A stretch of 64,000 bases of DNA, taken from the NCBI RefSeq assembly GCF_030272615.1, contig NC_081412.1:26814501-26878500 (forward strand). Direction: 5' to 3'. Positions 11,689-22,110 of this stretch are shown in pieces. The position numbers and the translations under genes were made by a program. Each line of letters opens with the position of its first letter. The first letter of the stretch is position 1. The notes under the pieces are model-generated. The model saw only the letters and a list, made by a program, of their open reading frames with translations, made no database searches and was not told where the DNA came from. The stretch comes from Cryptomeria japonica (lineage: Eukaryota; Streptophyta; Pinopsida; Cupressales; Cupressaceae).

Positions 11689-13906
11689 CTAAGCCTGTGT
11701 ACTTAGTCGGCCAATTTCTGCAAGTAGTGCATGACACTCAGCTTTGAAGTCAACATGAGAAACTTTATTGACTGTCACCTTCATCTTTGTTTCTGAATTA
11801 TATGCCTCATTGGAAACCAGCAGTGTGAATGAATAGTGACATGACAGTAGTCTCTTAATCATTGAGGAAGTTGTCTTTGTTGTTGTTACATCATTTTGTA
11901 GTGCACAAAGCTGTTTTGCAGTTTTGTGTAGCAAGTGAATGCTACCCTCATCAAATGCAGTGGCCCATAGAGTACCCGTGGCATCTTGTAACTTAAGTGG
12001 CAAGAGATAACTATAATTACAGTCTTGCATAGTCATTTGACATCTAGAGCAGAACCAAGAATCATCAACTTGCTGTGTACATTTTTTCTTGCAAGGCCTT
12101 CCATTGACTATTAGTGGACAGGCTGTGTAATAGAAATTTTGGTCAGTTACGTTTACAAAGCGCAAAATGGCTAGCAAAGTTGTCTGAATTGTTTCTAGTT
12201 TGATGCTCATCTGCTCACAGATTGAAGAAATAGTCATTCTACTATATTTACCATCTATGTGGATAGTTTCTGCAACAAAGGGTACAAAAAGCAAAGGGTC
12301 CTTTCCTCTTAACGTTAGAAGCTCTGCTTCTGGAAATGTTGGGTTGATATGTAATGTGGTTGCAGTTGTTATGTTTATAAGCTTCCCATTGAAATAGCCA
12401 ACACGATAATTACGTAAAGCAAGGATAACCACACTATCATTGCTCAACATATTTTTCAATTCCAGGCCTTTTTGTTCTTCCATTGGACCCCATGAGTTGA
12501 TGTCAATTGTTGAATTAGATAGATCACTAATTTTCACAACATGTTTGTGTGTTTGACTGCCATCTTTCCTTTGTATTGGAATGATATCTCCAACATATAG
12601 AACAAGGCCAATATTTCAATGAACGTAGTATTTGTTAGATGAAATAATTCATTAATGGGCGTGAAAGGAGGACCTTGTTGATCTGCTTGTTCTTAATTGG
12701 TGCAGTGTTTCAGTATGGATGCATCAGACAAGGTTATTTCTAAATGACTGTTTAGTTTATTGTACCTTGCATTTGCCTCCTTAATAGATCCCTTTGAAAT
12801 AAGATAATGTGAACCTATGTCCACACGGTTAGAGTGTAACTTAGCTATCTCATCAATACATGTAATTCTAATTTCAAAACCTTCACAATCAACAATGTCA
12901 AAGCTAAACACATGGCCATTTTTTGTGGCCATGCTATATGCCTTAATAGGCTGTTTATGAGTAACTCTCCCTTTGATCATACATTTATTTTGGTATGCAT
13001 TCAAAGTCTTCATAGGGCTTATATTTTCAGAAGTTGTTGTTTGTGGGGATGGCAATTCAGTGGCAAATTGAAGAGATCGTTTAGATATTGATGGTTTGTC
13101 CTCAGACATCATTTCTGGTTCTTGTTCTTTGAACAGGTATCTTGGTTTACCAAAGAACAGACAATGAATTTGTTTCACTTCCAGACTAGGTATTACAATA
13201 GTCCTGTGAAAATAAAAGACTTCTTTTTAAATTACTGTTGATTATACATAAACAAAATTAAAAAAAGATGAAACATATTGTATTAATAACCATAGTTGAT
13301 TTCCTACCTTGTGTTCCATATGTATTGGCATGTATAACTTGATAACTGGACTATTGTGCCTATTCTTAGAATGTCTGAATCTATCAGAGTAGCATATTTA
13401 GAACGCAGGATTGCCAACTGCATGTATGTGCCATCAGATAACAATAATTTATGTCTATCAGTATCATCTATATTGTTCTGCATTTTCTGAAATAACAAAA
13501 CTTGTAGCAATGCTGAAGGAAGGTCATCCCCAGCATTGATAGATTGAATTGCAAAAGGGGTAGGGGCATACTCTTGGGTTTTTGCCTACAAAATATAATA
13601 TGAATATAGAGGATTTAATTTGAATGGCAAGCAGCTTATATATTTTGTTACTTGTTAATGTAAAGCTTGTATTAGTAAACTATGTAATCAAGCTATGTTA
13701 TCTATACAGTATGCATTTCCTTTTGCACTATTCTATGAAAAAATGATGCATGTAGTAATGAAAAGGATGGTATGAAAAAGAGAGATGAATTGTCACAAAA
13801 AAGAGCATAAAAGTTTTGTATTTTGAAAAGCTTTGATAATTTAGCTTACCAAATTATCAATGGTGGAGCGGTCTATCAATTTAGAGGTGGCTGCTGAAGA
13901 TGCCAT
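11689..13906 (-). pseudogene. Helitron-borne RPA1-like gene (three exons), copy 1
   Basis: Replication protein A large-subunit homologue, a single-stranded-DNA binding protein carried by many plant Helitrons. Exon 1 is 13850-13906 (ATG at 13906, MASSAATS), exon 2 13308-13585 and exon 3 11689-13203, all with GT-AG borders and compatible phases. Exon 2 is the RPA1 N-terminal OB fold (LSDGTYMQLAILRS, IGTIVQL). Exon 3 holds a DNA-binding OB fold (IKGRVTHKQPIKAY), a second OB fold (VGDIIPIQRKDGS, DINSWG) and the zinc-ribbon C-domain (ACPLIVNGRPCKKKC..WFCSRC). A frameshift near 12612 between VEI and IGLVL is shared with copy 2. A GAA to TAA stop at 12693-12695 is private. The gene would otherwise encode about 610 residues. 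Confidence 0.88.
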
Positions 13907-14308
13907 TGTGCATATATACCTTTTGAGAATTAAAAGTATAGTATAAGCATGATGAATTGTAGTTCTTATATTAGAATACAATCGCAACATGATCTAAGCT
14001 TATCAAAGGTATATATGGACAAGCACAGCAAAATTAACTAAGTTTAGAGTAATGTTGTTACAGTTTTTTTTTTGTTTCATATGGTAATGAATCGATCATA
14101 ATGTGATTGAAACATGCATTGAAAATGATAATTGGGCATAAGCTGATAAGCTTAAAAAATCTAAAGTATGACATCACGATTTACATATTTGAGAGCATAT
14201 TAACAAAATATGAGTTCATCGCATCAAAGATCTTTGAAAATATGGGATGCTTCGGTCTGTTTTGAATGTTAACAAAAATATGAATGTAACTTTTCAAACA
14301 TTGAATAA

Positions 14309-14629
14309 TTACAACAACACAGGATCAAACCAAGCAACCCATCCAAGCTTGTTATCACTCCATTTAAATACTTTCTCCCCTAATGTGAAAACAACCATTG
14401 GATCATCTAATTGTTCACTACTTGGTATTGGTAAAGGTGCTAATTCAATACTATGTATGGTTGTTACAGGACTACAAGATGTAGAGAGGTCGACTGTTGT
14501 TTGGTTTGGTGATTTATGTTCGTAGTGGCCAATTATCTTTCTAAGGTTTCTCTTTAACTTGTTCCTTTCTTGCAACATGCTTTCAATTACATTGTTGATG
14601 ATCTCTGTTGCTTTCAATCTTCTATCCAT
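14309..14629 (-). CDS. Small ORF upstream of RPA1, unknown function
   Basis: A 106-codon frame on the minus strand starting ATG at 14629 (MDRRLKATEIINNV) with a basic helical stretch RNKLKRNLRKIIGHYE, ending in ...WVAWFDPVLL-stop. It lies about 400 bases upstream of RPA1 exon 1 on the same strand. It has no lesions and amino-acid usage that looks protein-like, but I recognise no family. Copy 2 has lost it in the 1849-base deletion, so conservation cannot be used to test it. It could be an extra Helitron ORF or chance. Confidence 0.3.
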   Translation of the reverse strand: MDRRLKATEIINNVIESMLQERNKLKRNLRKIIGHYEHKSPNQTTVDLSTSCSPVTTIHSIELAPLPIPSSEQLDDPMVVFTLGEKVFKWSDNKLGWVAWFDPVLL

Positions 14630-14979
14630 TCTGAAATTTGATTGTGTTAATTTGGTTGTTTTCTATTGGAATGACAGAGTGGAAATGCATTACTAAAAAA
14701 AGTGAACATACAAGAATAATACAACAAATCTTTAAGTAGATCACATTTTCTTTTTTGTGGATCATAATGAATTAAGCATAATTAAAGACATCAATTGCAA
14801 TATATTAATGTTCTAAATATAGAACATTCGTTAGTGGTTATTTATCTTGGCAATTAAAAGCCTTCATGTGCACAAAGTCAATTATCTGATTTGTGTGAGT
14901 CTGGTCATATATTTTGTCCTACTATGAAAACATTTTAGATTTGTGTGTATTCTGCTGTAGGTTAAAAGGGATTTACTTT

Positions 14980-17212
14980 GTGCTGAGATGTGCCTTGGTT
15001 GTGGTGATCTCCGTGTGTGTGCTCTTTTTCCAAAGTGAAGCTGTCTTTAATGATTTCGTCCCCAAGGATGTGCACGAATGTCGACGTTCTTTATGGCTGC
15101 TTGCAATCGTAAAATCTAATTTGTTTTGTTGTTGTCGGCAATATTTCGGTCTGCAATTTTCGCTCTGGAAATTTTTACATAAGGTTGTTAGGTTTTCCTC
15201 TCGTTGTGACTGTTTTACTAGGCTTCTTGTGAGTTTGACAACATGGAAGGTTTCAATTTGAAAGGTAAGGTTTTATTTTATTTAAATGTGTTCATCTGCT
15301 TGTAGGGTTGTTGCTTTGTTTCTGTTGTTTAACTGTTTGTGCAGGTGGGTACTCCCAGTTTGCAAGGCATTTTCAAGGGTACTCTCTCAGTTTCAAGCTG
15401 TGAATGGTTTGAATTTGCCCAGTTTGAAAGGAATTTTTGATGGTGCTCTGTCAGTTTCAAGGCATGAATTGTTAGCATTAGCAAGGTAAATTGTGGTTAT
15501 ATGTATATTCTTTCTTGTTTTGTAATGCATTTTTTTGGAAACAGCTTTCATTTTATTTAAATTTAGTTTTGTTTTGTAATGGATTTTTTTTATATATTTG
15601 CAGGGTTGTGGCTTTGTTTATGTTGTTTAATTATTTGTGGGCATGGCTACTTTCTGGTTAGGTTTTGTTCTCGTTGTGACTGTTTTACTGGGCTTCTTTG
15701 TGAGTTTGAGATTTGACGGTGGTGTGTCAGTTTCAAGCCATGAATGGTTAGCATTTGCAAGGTAAATTCTATTTATATATATATTCTATCTTGTTTTGTT
15801 TTGATGGTGCTCTGTCAGTTTCAAGGCGTGAATGGTTAGCATTTGCAAGTTAAATTCTGGTTATATGTATGTTGTTTAACTATTTGTGGGCGTGGGTACT
15901 TCCAGTTTAATTGTTGTAGGCAATATTTCCCTTTGCAAATTTTCAGATGAGGTTGTATATAGTCATGGAGTTAGGTTTTGTTCCGGTTTCGACTGTTTTA
16001 TTGGGTTTATTTGTGAGCTTCATGGCATGAATGGTTTCAATTTACAACATAAGCTTTGGTTTTATTTAAATTCTTTTTTGTTTTGTAATGCATTTTTTTT
16101 ATTGTCCGCTTATTTTCTCCTTTTGTGTCCTTGTAGGGTTGTCAGTTCATTTAACTATTTGTGCACGTATACTATGTTTTTTTTTTCGTGTTGCACTTGC
16201 AGGGTTCTAAGTTTCTTATGGACGTTTGAAACAATAAAATGGAGTGTCTTTTGTTGTTGTTGTAAGTATTTCACTGTGTAAATTTTCTTGTAACATTCGA
16301 TTTAGTTGTCAAGTTAGGCTTTCGTTTAGCTGTGGGTGTTTACTTGATGGGGTTTGTTGTGTGCACACGAAGGCTTTTATTCACTAAGATAAATTGATAT
16401 ATATATGTACATCATGTGTATATATATGGACATGTATATATATAATTACATTTGTATATACATATATATATATATATATAGAAGCGTTGGGACTATAAAA
16501 ATTCCTTGATGCTTGCAGGCTTGCTACTTTGTTTATGTTATATAACTATTTGTGTGCGTGACTACTTTCAGACTACAAGATCGAGTACCCTATGTATATA
16601 TACATACGGACATGTCTATATGTACATACATACATATATGTGTGTAGATGTATGTATTTATATACATGTATCCATAACTATACATACATGTATATATATG
16701 TGTACATATGTGTATGTACATATACATATATCAGCACTACAAAGCATTCTAACAAAAAGAATTATATATATAGTCTATTTATGTTATTTAACTGTTTGTG
16801 GACATGACTGCTTTGAGACTACGATGCAGACATGCATATATCAGCACTACAAAGTATTCTAAGGAAAACAATTATAGAAATACTTTGTTTATGTTATTTA
16901 ACTATTTGTGGACGTGACTACTTTGAGACAAGAATGCAGACTTGTATCAATAAATCCTATAGACTTTAGAACATAGTTATTAAAATGGAGATTTAATAAA
17001 ACCCAACACACACACACACACACACACACACAAATATATATATATATGCGTACATGTGTACATTTATATACATGTATACATGCATATACAGACATGTATA
17101 TATAAGTACATATACATATATCTACACTACAATGTATTCTAAGAAAAACTATTATATATATGTACATCATGTGTATATATATGTACATGTATATATACAC
17201 GTACATGTATAT

Positions 17213-17247
<35 letters not shown>

Positions 17248-18690
17248 GATTTATATACATATATGAGTACTCTAACAATCTGTTAATTTTTGCACACATA
17301 AAGAACGTCGACATTCCTGCAAAACATCGAGGACGAAATCATTAAAGACAGCGTCGCTTCAGAAAAAGAGTGCACAGACGGAGATGACCACAACAGACGC
17401 ACATGTTAGCAAGCTAGGTGGACAATCAAGACATGTGCACAGGAGGGAGAACACTGGCAGCAAGACATTCCGACAGCCGCCGGAATGTCCTGCAATTTTC
17501 CAGATGCTTTCACCCACTAAAAGCCTATCGGCTTAATAATGGAAATTTTCATAGCAAAATATTCTTGAGAAAAACAAAAGAAATTACATTTTAGGGGTGC
17601 AAGCGCCCATAAAGAACGTTCGCATTAGTGCAGACAATAAAAATATCTGTAGAATCCAAAACCAAACTAAAATTCTTTTAACTTAGACTAGAATTTAATT
17701 GCCAACAAAATGGTCAAAACCAAAATACCTATCAAAGTGAACAAAGATGTTGTAGACTCAAAGTAATCACGTCCACAAATAGTTAAATAACATAACTAAA
17801 GTAGCAACCCTGCAAGCAAACGAGAGGAGAAAATAAGCACACTATAAAAAAAAGGCATTACAAAACAAAAACAAAAATTAAAAAACCAGAGCTTACCTTC
17901 TTACTCGATGACTATATGCAACCTTATGAGGAAAATTGTAGACCGAAATATTGCCGACAACAACAAAACAAATTAGATTTTAGGGCTCCAAGCGGCCATA
18001 AAGAGACTAAATAAAACACAAACTTACCTTGCAAATTTAAACAGTTAAAGAACATAAACAAATAAACAACCCTGCAAGCACACAGAAGCAAAAAATCATT
18101 CAAGCCATCAAGCTCACAAAGGAACCCAATAAAACAGACACAACCAAAACAAAACCTAAGTCAACGACTCTAAACTGAGAGAGCACCGTCAAAAATTGCT
18201 TGCAAACTGGAAGTAGCCACCCCCACAAATAGTTAAAACAACAGAGAGAAAGCAACAACCCTACAAGCAAACGGGAGGAGAAATTAAGCAGACTATAAAC
18301 AAAACGCATTACAAAAGGAAAACACATTTAAATAAAATGAAACCTTACCTTCAAATTGAAACCATTCACACTGTCAAACTCACAAAGAAACCCAGTAAAA
18401 CAATGACAACGAGAACAAAACCTAACCAGTAAAACAGTGACAACAAGAACAAAACCTAACAAATTTCCAAAGAAAAAATTACAGAGCCCAAAAAACATAA
18501 ACAAACAAACAACAAATTCAAATAGTTAAAGAGCATAAACAAACAAACAACCCTACAACCACACAAAAGCAGAAACCATTCAAGCCATGAAGCTCACAAA
18601 GGAGCCGAATAAAATAGCGACCGAACTTACCTTGCAAATTCAAAGCATGCACGGCGTGAAACTCACAAAGCAGCCTTGAAAATCTAGAGG
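14980..18690. repeat. Foldback array of exon-like modules, copy 1
   Basis: A plus-oriented arm at about 14980-16330 and a minus-oriented arm at about 17290-18680 are imperfect inverted repeats. For example CTGTCTTTAATGATTTCGTC at about 15041 pairs with its complement near 17330, and CGACGTTCTTTATG at 15081 with CATAAAGAACGTCG at 17299. Both arms are built from the module seen at 5413-6190: AG|GGTTGT...GCAAG|GTAA, with a 158-base exon-like unit at 15604-15761 and a longer 183-base version at 15304-15486. AT and CA microsatellites fill the centre (16385-17290). No continuous protein was found. Confidence 0.75.
16385..17290. repeat. Microsatellite-rich centre of the foldback, copy 1
   Basis: Many ATATAC/GTACAT words, a (TA)n run at 16462-16480, a (CA)n run at 17006-17032 and another (TA)n at 17226-17248. 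Degenerate module pieces (TTTGTTTATGTTATTTAACT) recur at 16530, 16780 and 16885. Long Tyr-Ile or Val-Cys frames here are microsatellite translations, not genes. Confidence 0.8.
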
Positions 18691-19700
18691 AGTGTCCTCT
18701 ATGTGATGTCTAGGTGTAGAAGTATGTACATTCTCATCAAAATAATTGCCATTTAAAGTTGAGGAAGAATATTTTTCATCATAACCAAGTTGATAAAAAT
18801 TCTCTAAATAACTATCATTGTGTCATAGTATGTCCAAAGTGATGATGGAGAAGTGATAGGAATATCCTCAAATGCTCCTTAGAATGAAAACCTCATGAGC
18901 GATGGGATGAATAAGCCTGTAGCCCTTGACACAATTTGCATACTAAATAAATATATAAATATTTCTATATGGATCCATAGCCTCATAGTTTTTTTATAAA
19001 AAGGTAGGCCCATGAAGAGGAGTTGAACCCACTAAGATGATTCACTAATGGTTTCCAATCGTTCCAAGATTGGATGGGAATTTTCCAATCATAGCTTAAT
19101 GAACAATATAGTTCTAAATATATAATTCATAGTTGATGCCTTCCACCCTATGAGATGGTGCCATAGATTTAGAGTATATCATACAATTATTCATCTCTTT
19201 CAATTACTTATTTTTTATTCTACAACTTAATTCTACTATGAAATGTGGGGAATTATGTATTTTAATTCAATAAATTTAGAAGCACAAAACTACTCAAATT
19301 TATGTTGATATATTCTCCCTTACTATCTATTCATACAATAATAACAAAATTTCCTTGATTGCTTCTCTAGAAATCCTTTGAATTCCAAATATGACTTAAA
19401 AATTTTAGATTGTATTTGAGTAATACACAAAGGTTTACCTAGAAATATTATTAATTATTAATTAAATTTTGATTTGCAATTGATTTTCTCAAAAGCCTTT
19501 GTAGAAAAGACAATGCAATTCTATAATGGTTTGTCAAATTTTGGCTCAAGTCCTAAAGCTAGGTTTTGACTTATAGTTCAATTTTCACCTAGTTATTTGA
19601 TAAGGTGAGTCAAGGTTTGGATTTTAACAAGGTATTTAAGAATGAATCATCTTCAAAGAATACAAGTTTTCTTTTAGTTTTGTTTATAAAACAAGGTATT
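18691..19700. other. No gene seen, copy 1
   Basis: AT-rich DNA with no open frame worth reporting. A perfect 7-bp hairpin, TAGAGGA-GTG-TCCTCTA, lies at 18685-18701 on the array edge. Confidence 0.5.
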
Positions 19701-20820
19701 TGTCACAGGGGCTTTGAAGGAACGCCATGGACCACTGAGAGGGGGGTTGAATCAGTGGTAATAAAAAACATTAACTAATCAAAATGATTTAAACTCGAAT
19801 CTCATAAATCAATAAGCTATGAGTAGAGATATTAAACTAATCAACACACACACATAAGAGGCAAACCCATAACACAAGATATACGGGAAAACCCATTGTG
19901 GGAAAAAACCTCGGTGAGAAATGTTGTTGGAGTCTACTGCTCCAATCCAACCTTACAAATAAATCTGATTACAAAGTTTAGGGCACCAACCCAAGTAGAA
20001 CCAACCCCTGAAGTTTAGGTGCATCAACCCAAAGGAGCACCAACCCCTAGCATTTTATGGGCACCAACCCAAAAGAGCACTTACCCTTGCTCTAAGCAAA
20101 CACTCAGATATTTACAAAGAACAAATATTAAATACAGTTTGAGTACCTTTTTGCAAATGAACTTTTGCAACTCACAAATACCCTTCTCTTGAGATTGACC
20201 TGACTCTTTTCTACTCTCTCTTCTTAGGCTTCAATCTCAGCTCTTTATTCTCTATCTTCTTCCCTTTGTCCTCTTCTCTTCTCTACAAACAACTCTCCAT
20301 TTTCTGCTTGGCTCAATCCTCTTTCTCTATCTCTCACAGTGTGTATAACTCACTGTGTTATCTACCTCAACTCTTCACACTTCTAATCATTGGTCTATGT
20401 CACTCTCCTCTGTTCATCAAGCTCTTCACTGTCTTCTCCCTACTCTAACTCTCAGTTTCTTTTAGTCTCCTCCACACATCAGAAAATTCTACATGTAGTC
20501 TCTTGTGCAGTGTTATTCATGCACTTGCATCATGTAACTACTCATATTAAATACCTTCTCTTTTGAAACCATCTACATTCAAATCATACTTCCGATATTA
20601 GATTACTATACTTGGTAATCTTCAGCCTGGTAGATTTCCTCAAGCCTCAAAAATATCAACAACTCTCTCTCCAACTAGATCATTACTAAATGTTCCTTCA
20701 TTCTTATCAATCAACTGATTACTATCTTTAGTAATCTTCATTTGTCCGATGAGATGGGATCTCCTTCTATGTTGATCATCTCAAGCCGTACACCAGTCTG
20801 TTGGCCTGGTTTCCATCAAT
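19701..20820. repeat. LTR-like repeat fragment, copy 1
   Basis: It starts TGTCACAGGGG and soon reads CCACTGAGAGGGGGGTTGAATCAGTGG. This is the same kind of end as the LTR at 33280, which has CTAAGAGGGGAGGGGTGAATCAGT about 30 bases in. By that analogy it would be a minus-oriented LTR. The middle has GGGAAAACCC/GTGGGAAAAAACC and ACCAACCCAA repeats, then a CT-rich stretch. The far end was not located. Copy 1 lacks about 327 bases of it found at 58819-59147. Confidence 0.4.
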
Positions 20821-20879
20821 GCCATGTACATCCTTTGTCGACCTTCTCTGATTGGATCGATAACCACCTCATTTATGTG

Positions 20880-21385
20880 CACCAAATATGCATTCATCAA
20901 CTTTTTAAAATCTAATTCCATTTCGGCCACTTGGAATCAATATGTCATCATGTTCGACTTCCAAACCACTTGGTCAAGGTCGGTCAACAACCACGTAAAA
21001 CTCTATGTTTATCGACATGCACTGAGTCATCAAAGACTCCTCATTCAAAGTTAAAATCATTTGGTCAAAGTTTGTCACCAACCACATGGCCTATCTTCTC
21101 TATCAACATGTAGACATATAAAAATATTTGTATTGGACGTCTAGACTACATAGTCAACATTGGTCAATTGTAGTCAACTTGCCACATCGACCTCTATGTC
21201 TATCAGGCTACCAATATGTCATCAAAATTCTTATGGTCAACCATCTATGTGGCTAAAATCATCTCATTCAGCATCCAAGTCACTTGTTCAAACCCGGTCA
21301 ACATCCACATGGGCTATCAAGTCGATCGGTAGGCATCCATGTCATCAAAAGTCTCTCAATTGGTTATATCGACCTAAAATTTTGT
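20880..21385. repeat. Degenerate TGGTCAA-type repeats, copy 1
   Basis: The phrase (T)TGGTCAA..TC..CAACCAC recurs at about 20968, 21060, 21155, 21235 and 21290, roughly every 60-100 bases, with CTATCAACATG-like text between. It looks like an old tandem array, with no coding frame supported. Confidence 0.4.
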
Positions 21386-22110
21386 TGTCACGGGATAGTG
21401 AATTGCTGACAATCTCAATCTTTCCTTATCCCACAGGCTTCTTCACCTACCTGCTTGATCACACAGGATAATGGGATACCTTTTCTTTTATTTTCTTCAC
21501 GTGATATTTTGTGTGACTCTTAACTTGTGCGAGATAAGGAAATATGCAATCTTCCCTTCAATTTCTTATCTTGAGTGACTTTTGTTGGTCATTTTTGACA
21601 TTGTGGGATAAGAGGGACCTCTTTTTCATCAAAATTAAGTCACCCCATGCGACTATCACATGAACTTTCCAACAACACGGGATAGCAAATAGTGTCACTT
21701 TTGTGTTATCTCGCAAGGCATTCAACTCTTGACCAACATGTTGCGGGATAAGGAGAACACCATGTGCTTTTCTTCAGTGTTATCCCACAGGGTTATCTAA
21801 CAGTGAATAACATGTTGCAGGATAACGAGGTTCAATTTTTTCTTCATTTAAGTGTTATCCTGCAAGTTTATCTAATAGCGAATATCATGTCACGGCATAA
21901 GACGAGCAGCATAACCTATGTGTTATTGACATCTACATTGAACACTTTAGCAATTAGCCCACCAAGTGTTTTGTCTTAAATGTTTCTTGTTTCAAGATGG
22001 CGGGGCAACTAACCCGTCGTGTTATTGACTTTGTTTGCCACAATGTAGTGTTACCCCGCGTAGTCACTTATCTTCAACTATTCATGTTGCGAGATAGCGG
22101 GGGCTACATA
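21386..22110. repeat. Array of GCGGGATAA / TTATCCCGC motifs, copy 1
   Basis: About fourteen variants of the 9-mer occur in both orientations, for example CGGGATAG 21391, TTATCCCAC 21428, GGGATAAG 21605, GCGGGATAAGG 21744, GTTATCCCAC 21780, AGGATAACG 21819, GTTATCCTGC 21853 and GCGAGATAGCG 22090. Neighbouring inverted pairs could pair as hairpins. The array is conserved in copy 2 at 60004-60725. Confidence 0.6.

Larger units (their letters stand above)
4563..13906 (-). mobile_element. Degraded Helitron with Rep, helicase and RPA1 relics, copy 1
   Basis: Minus-strand Helitron, a rolling-circle DNA transposon. In transcriptional order it contains a three-exon RPA1-like gene, a 438-bp repeat, a Rep relic with DUF6570, Helitron-like N and HUH/Tyr parts, a second copy of the repeat, the C-terminal third of a PIF1-like helicase, a 3' tail with 274-bp modules, and a 3' hairpin ending in CTAG at 4563-4566. 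The helicase core with Walker A and B motifs is missing. The 5' TC end was not found and must lie above 13906, perhaps above 14629 or even within the array at 14990-18690. The element is non-autonomous by sequence. Its RPA1 and DUF6570 content is typical of plant Helitrons. Confidence 0.85.

Noticed and set aside
20266-20448. Ser/Leu-rich 60-codon frame
   Set aside because: It arises from a CT-rich stretch of the LTR-like repeat.
21386-22110. CRISPR-like array
   Set aside because: Motifs are short, variable, in both orientations and unevenly spaced, and the DNA is plant nuclear.
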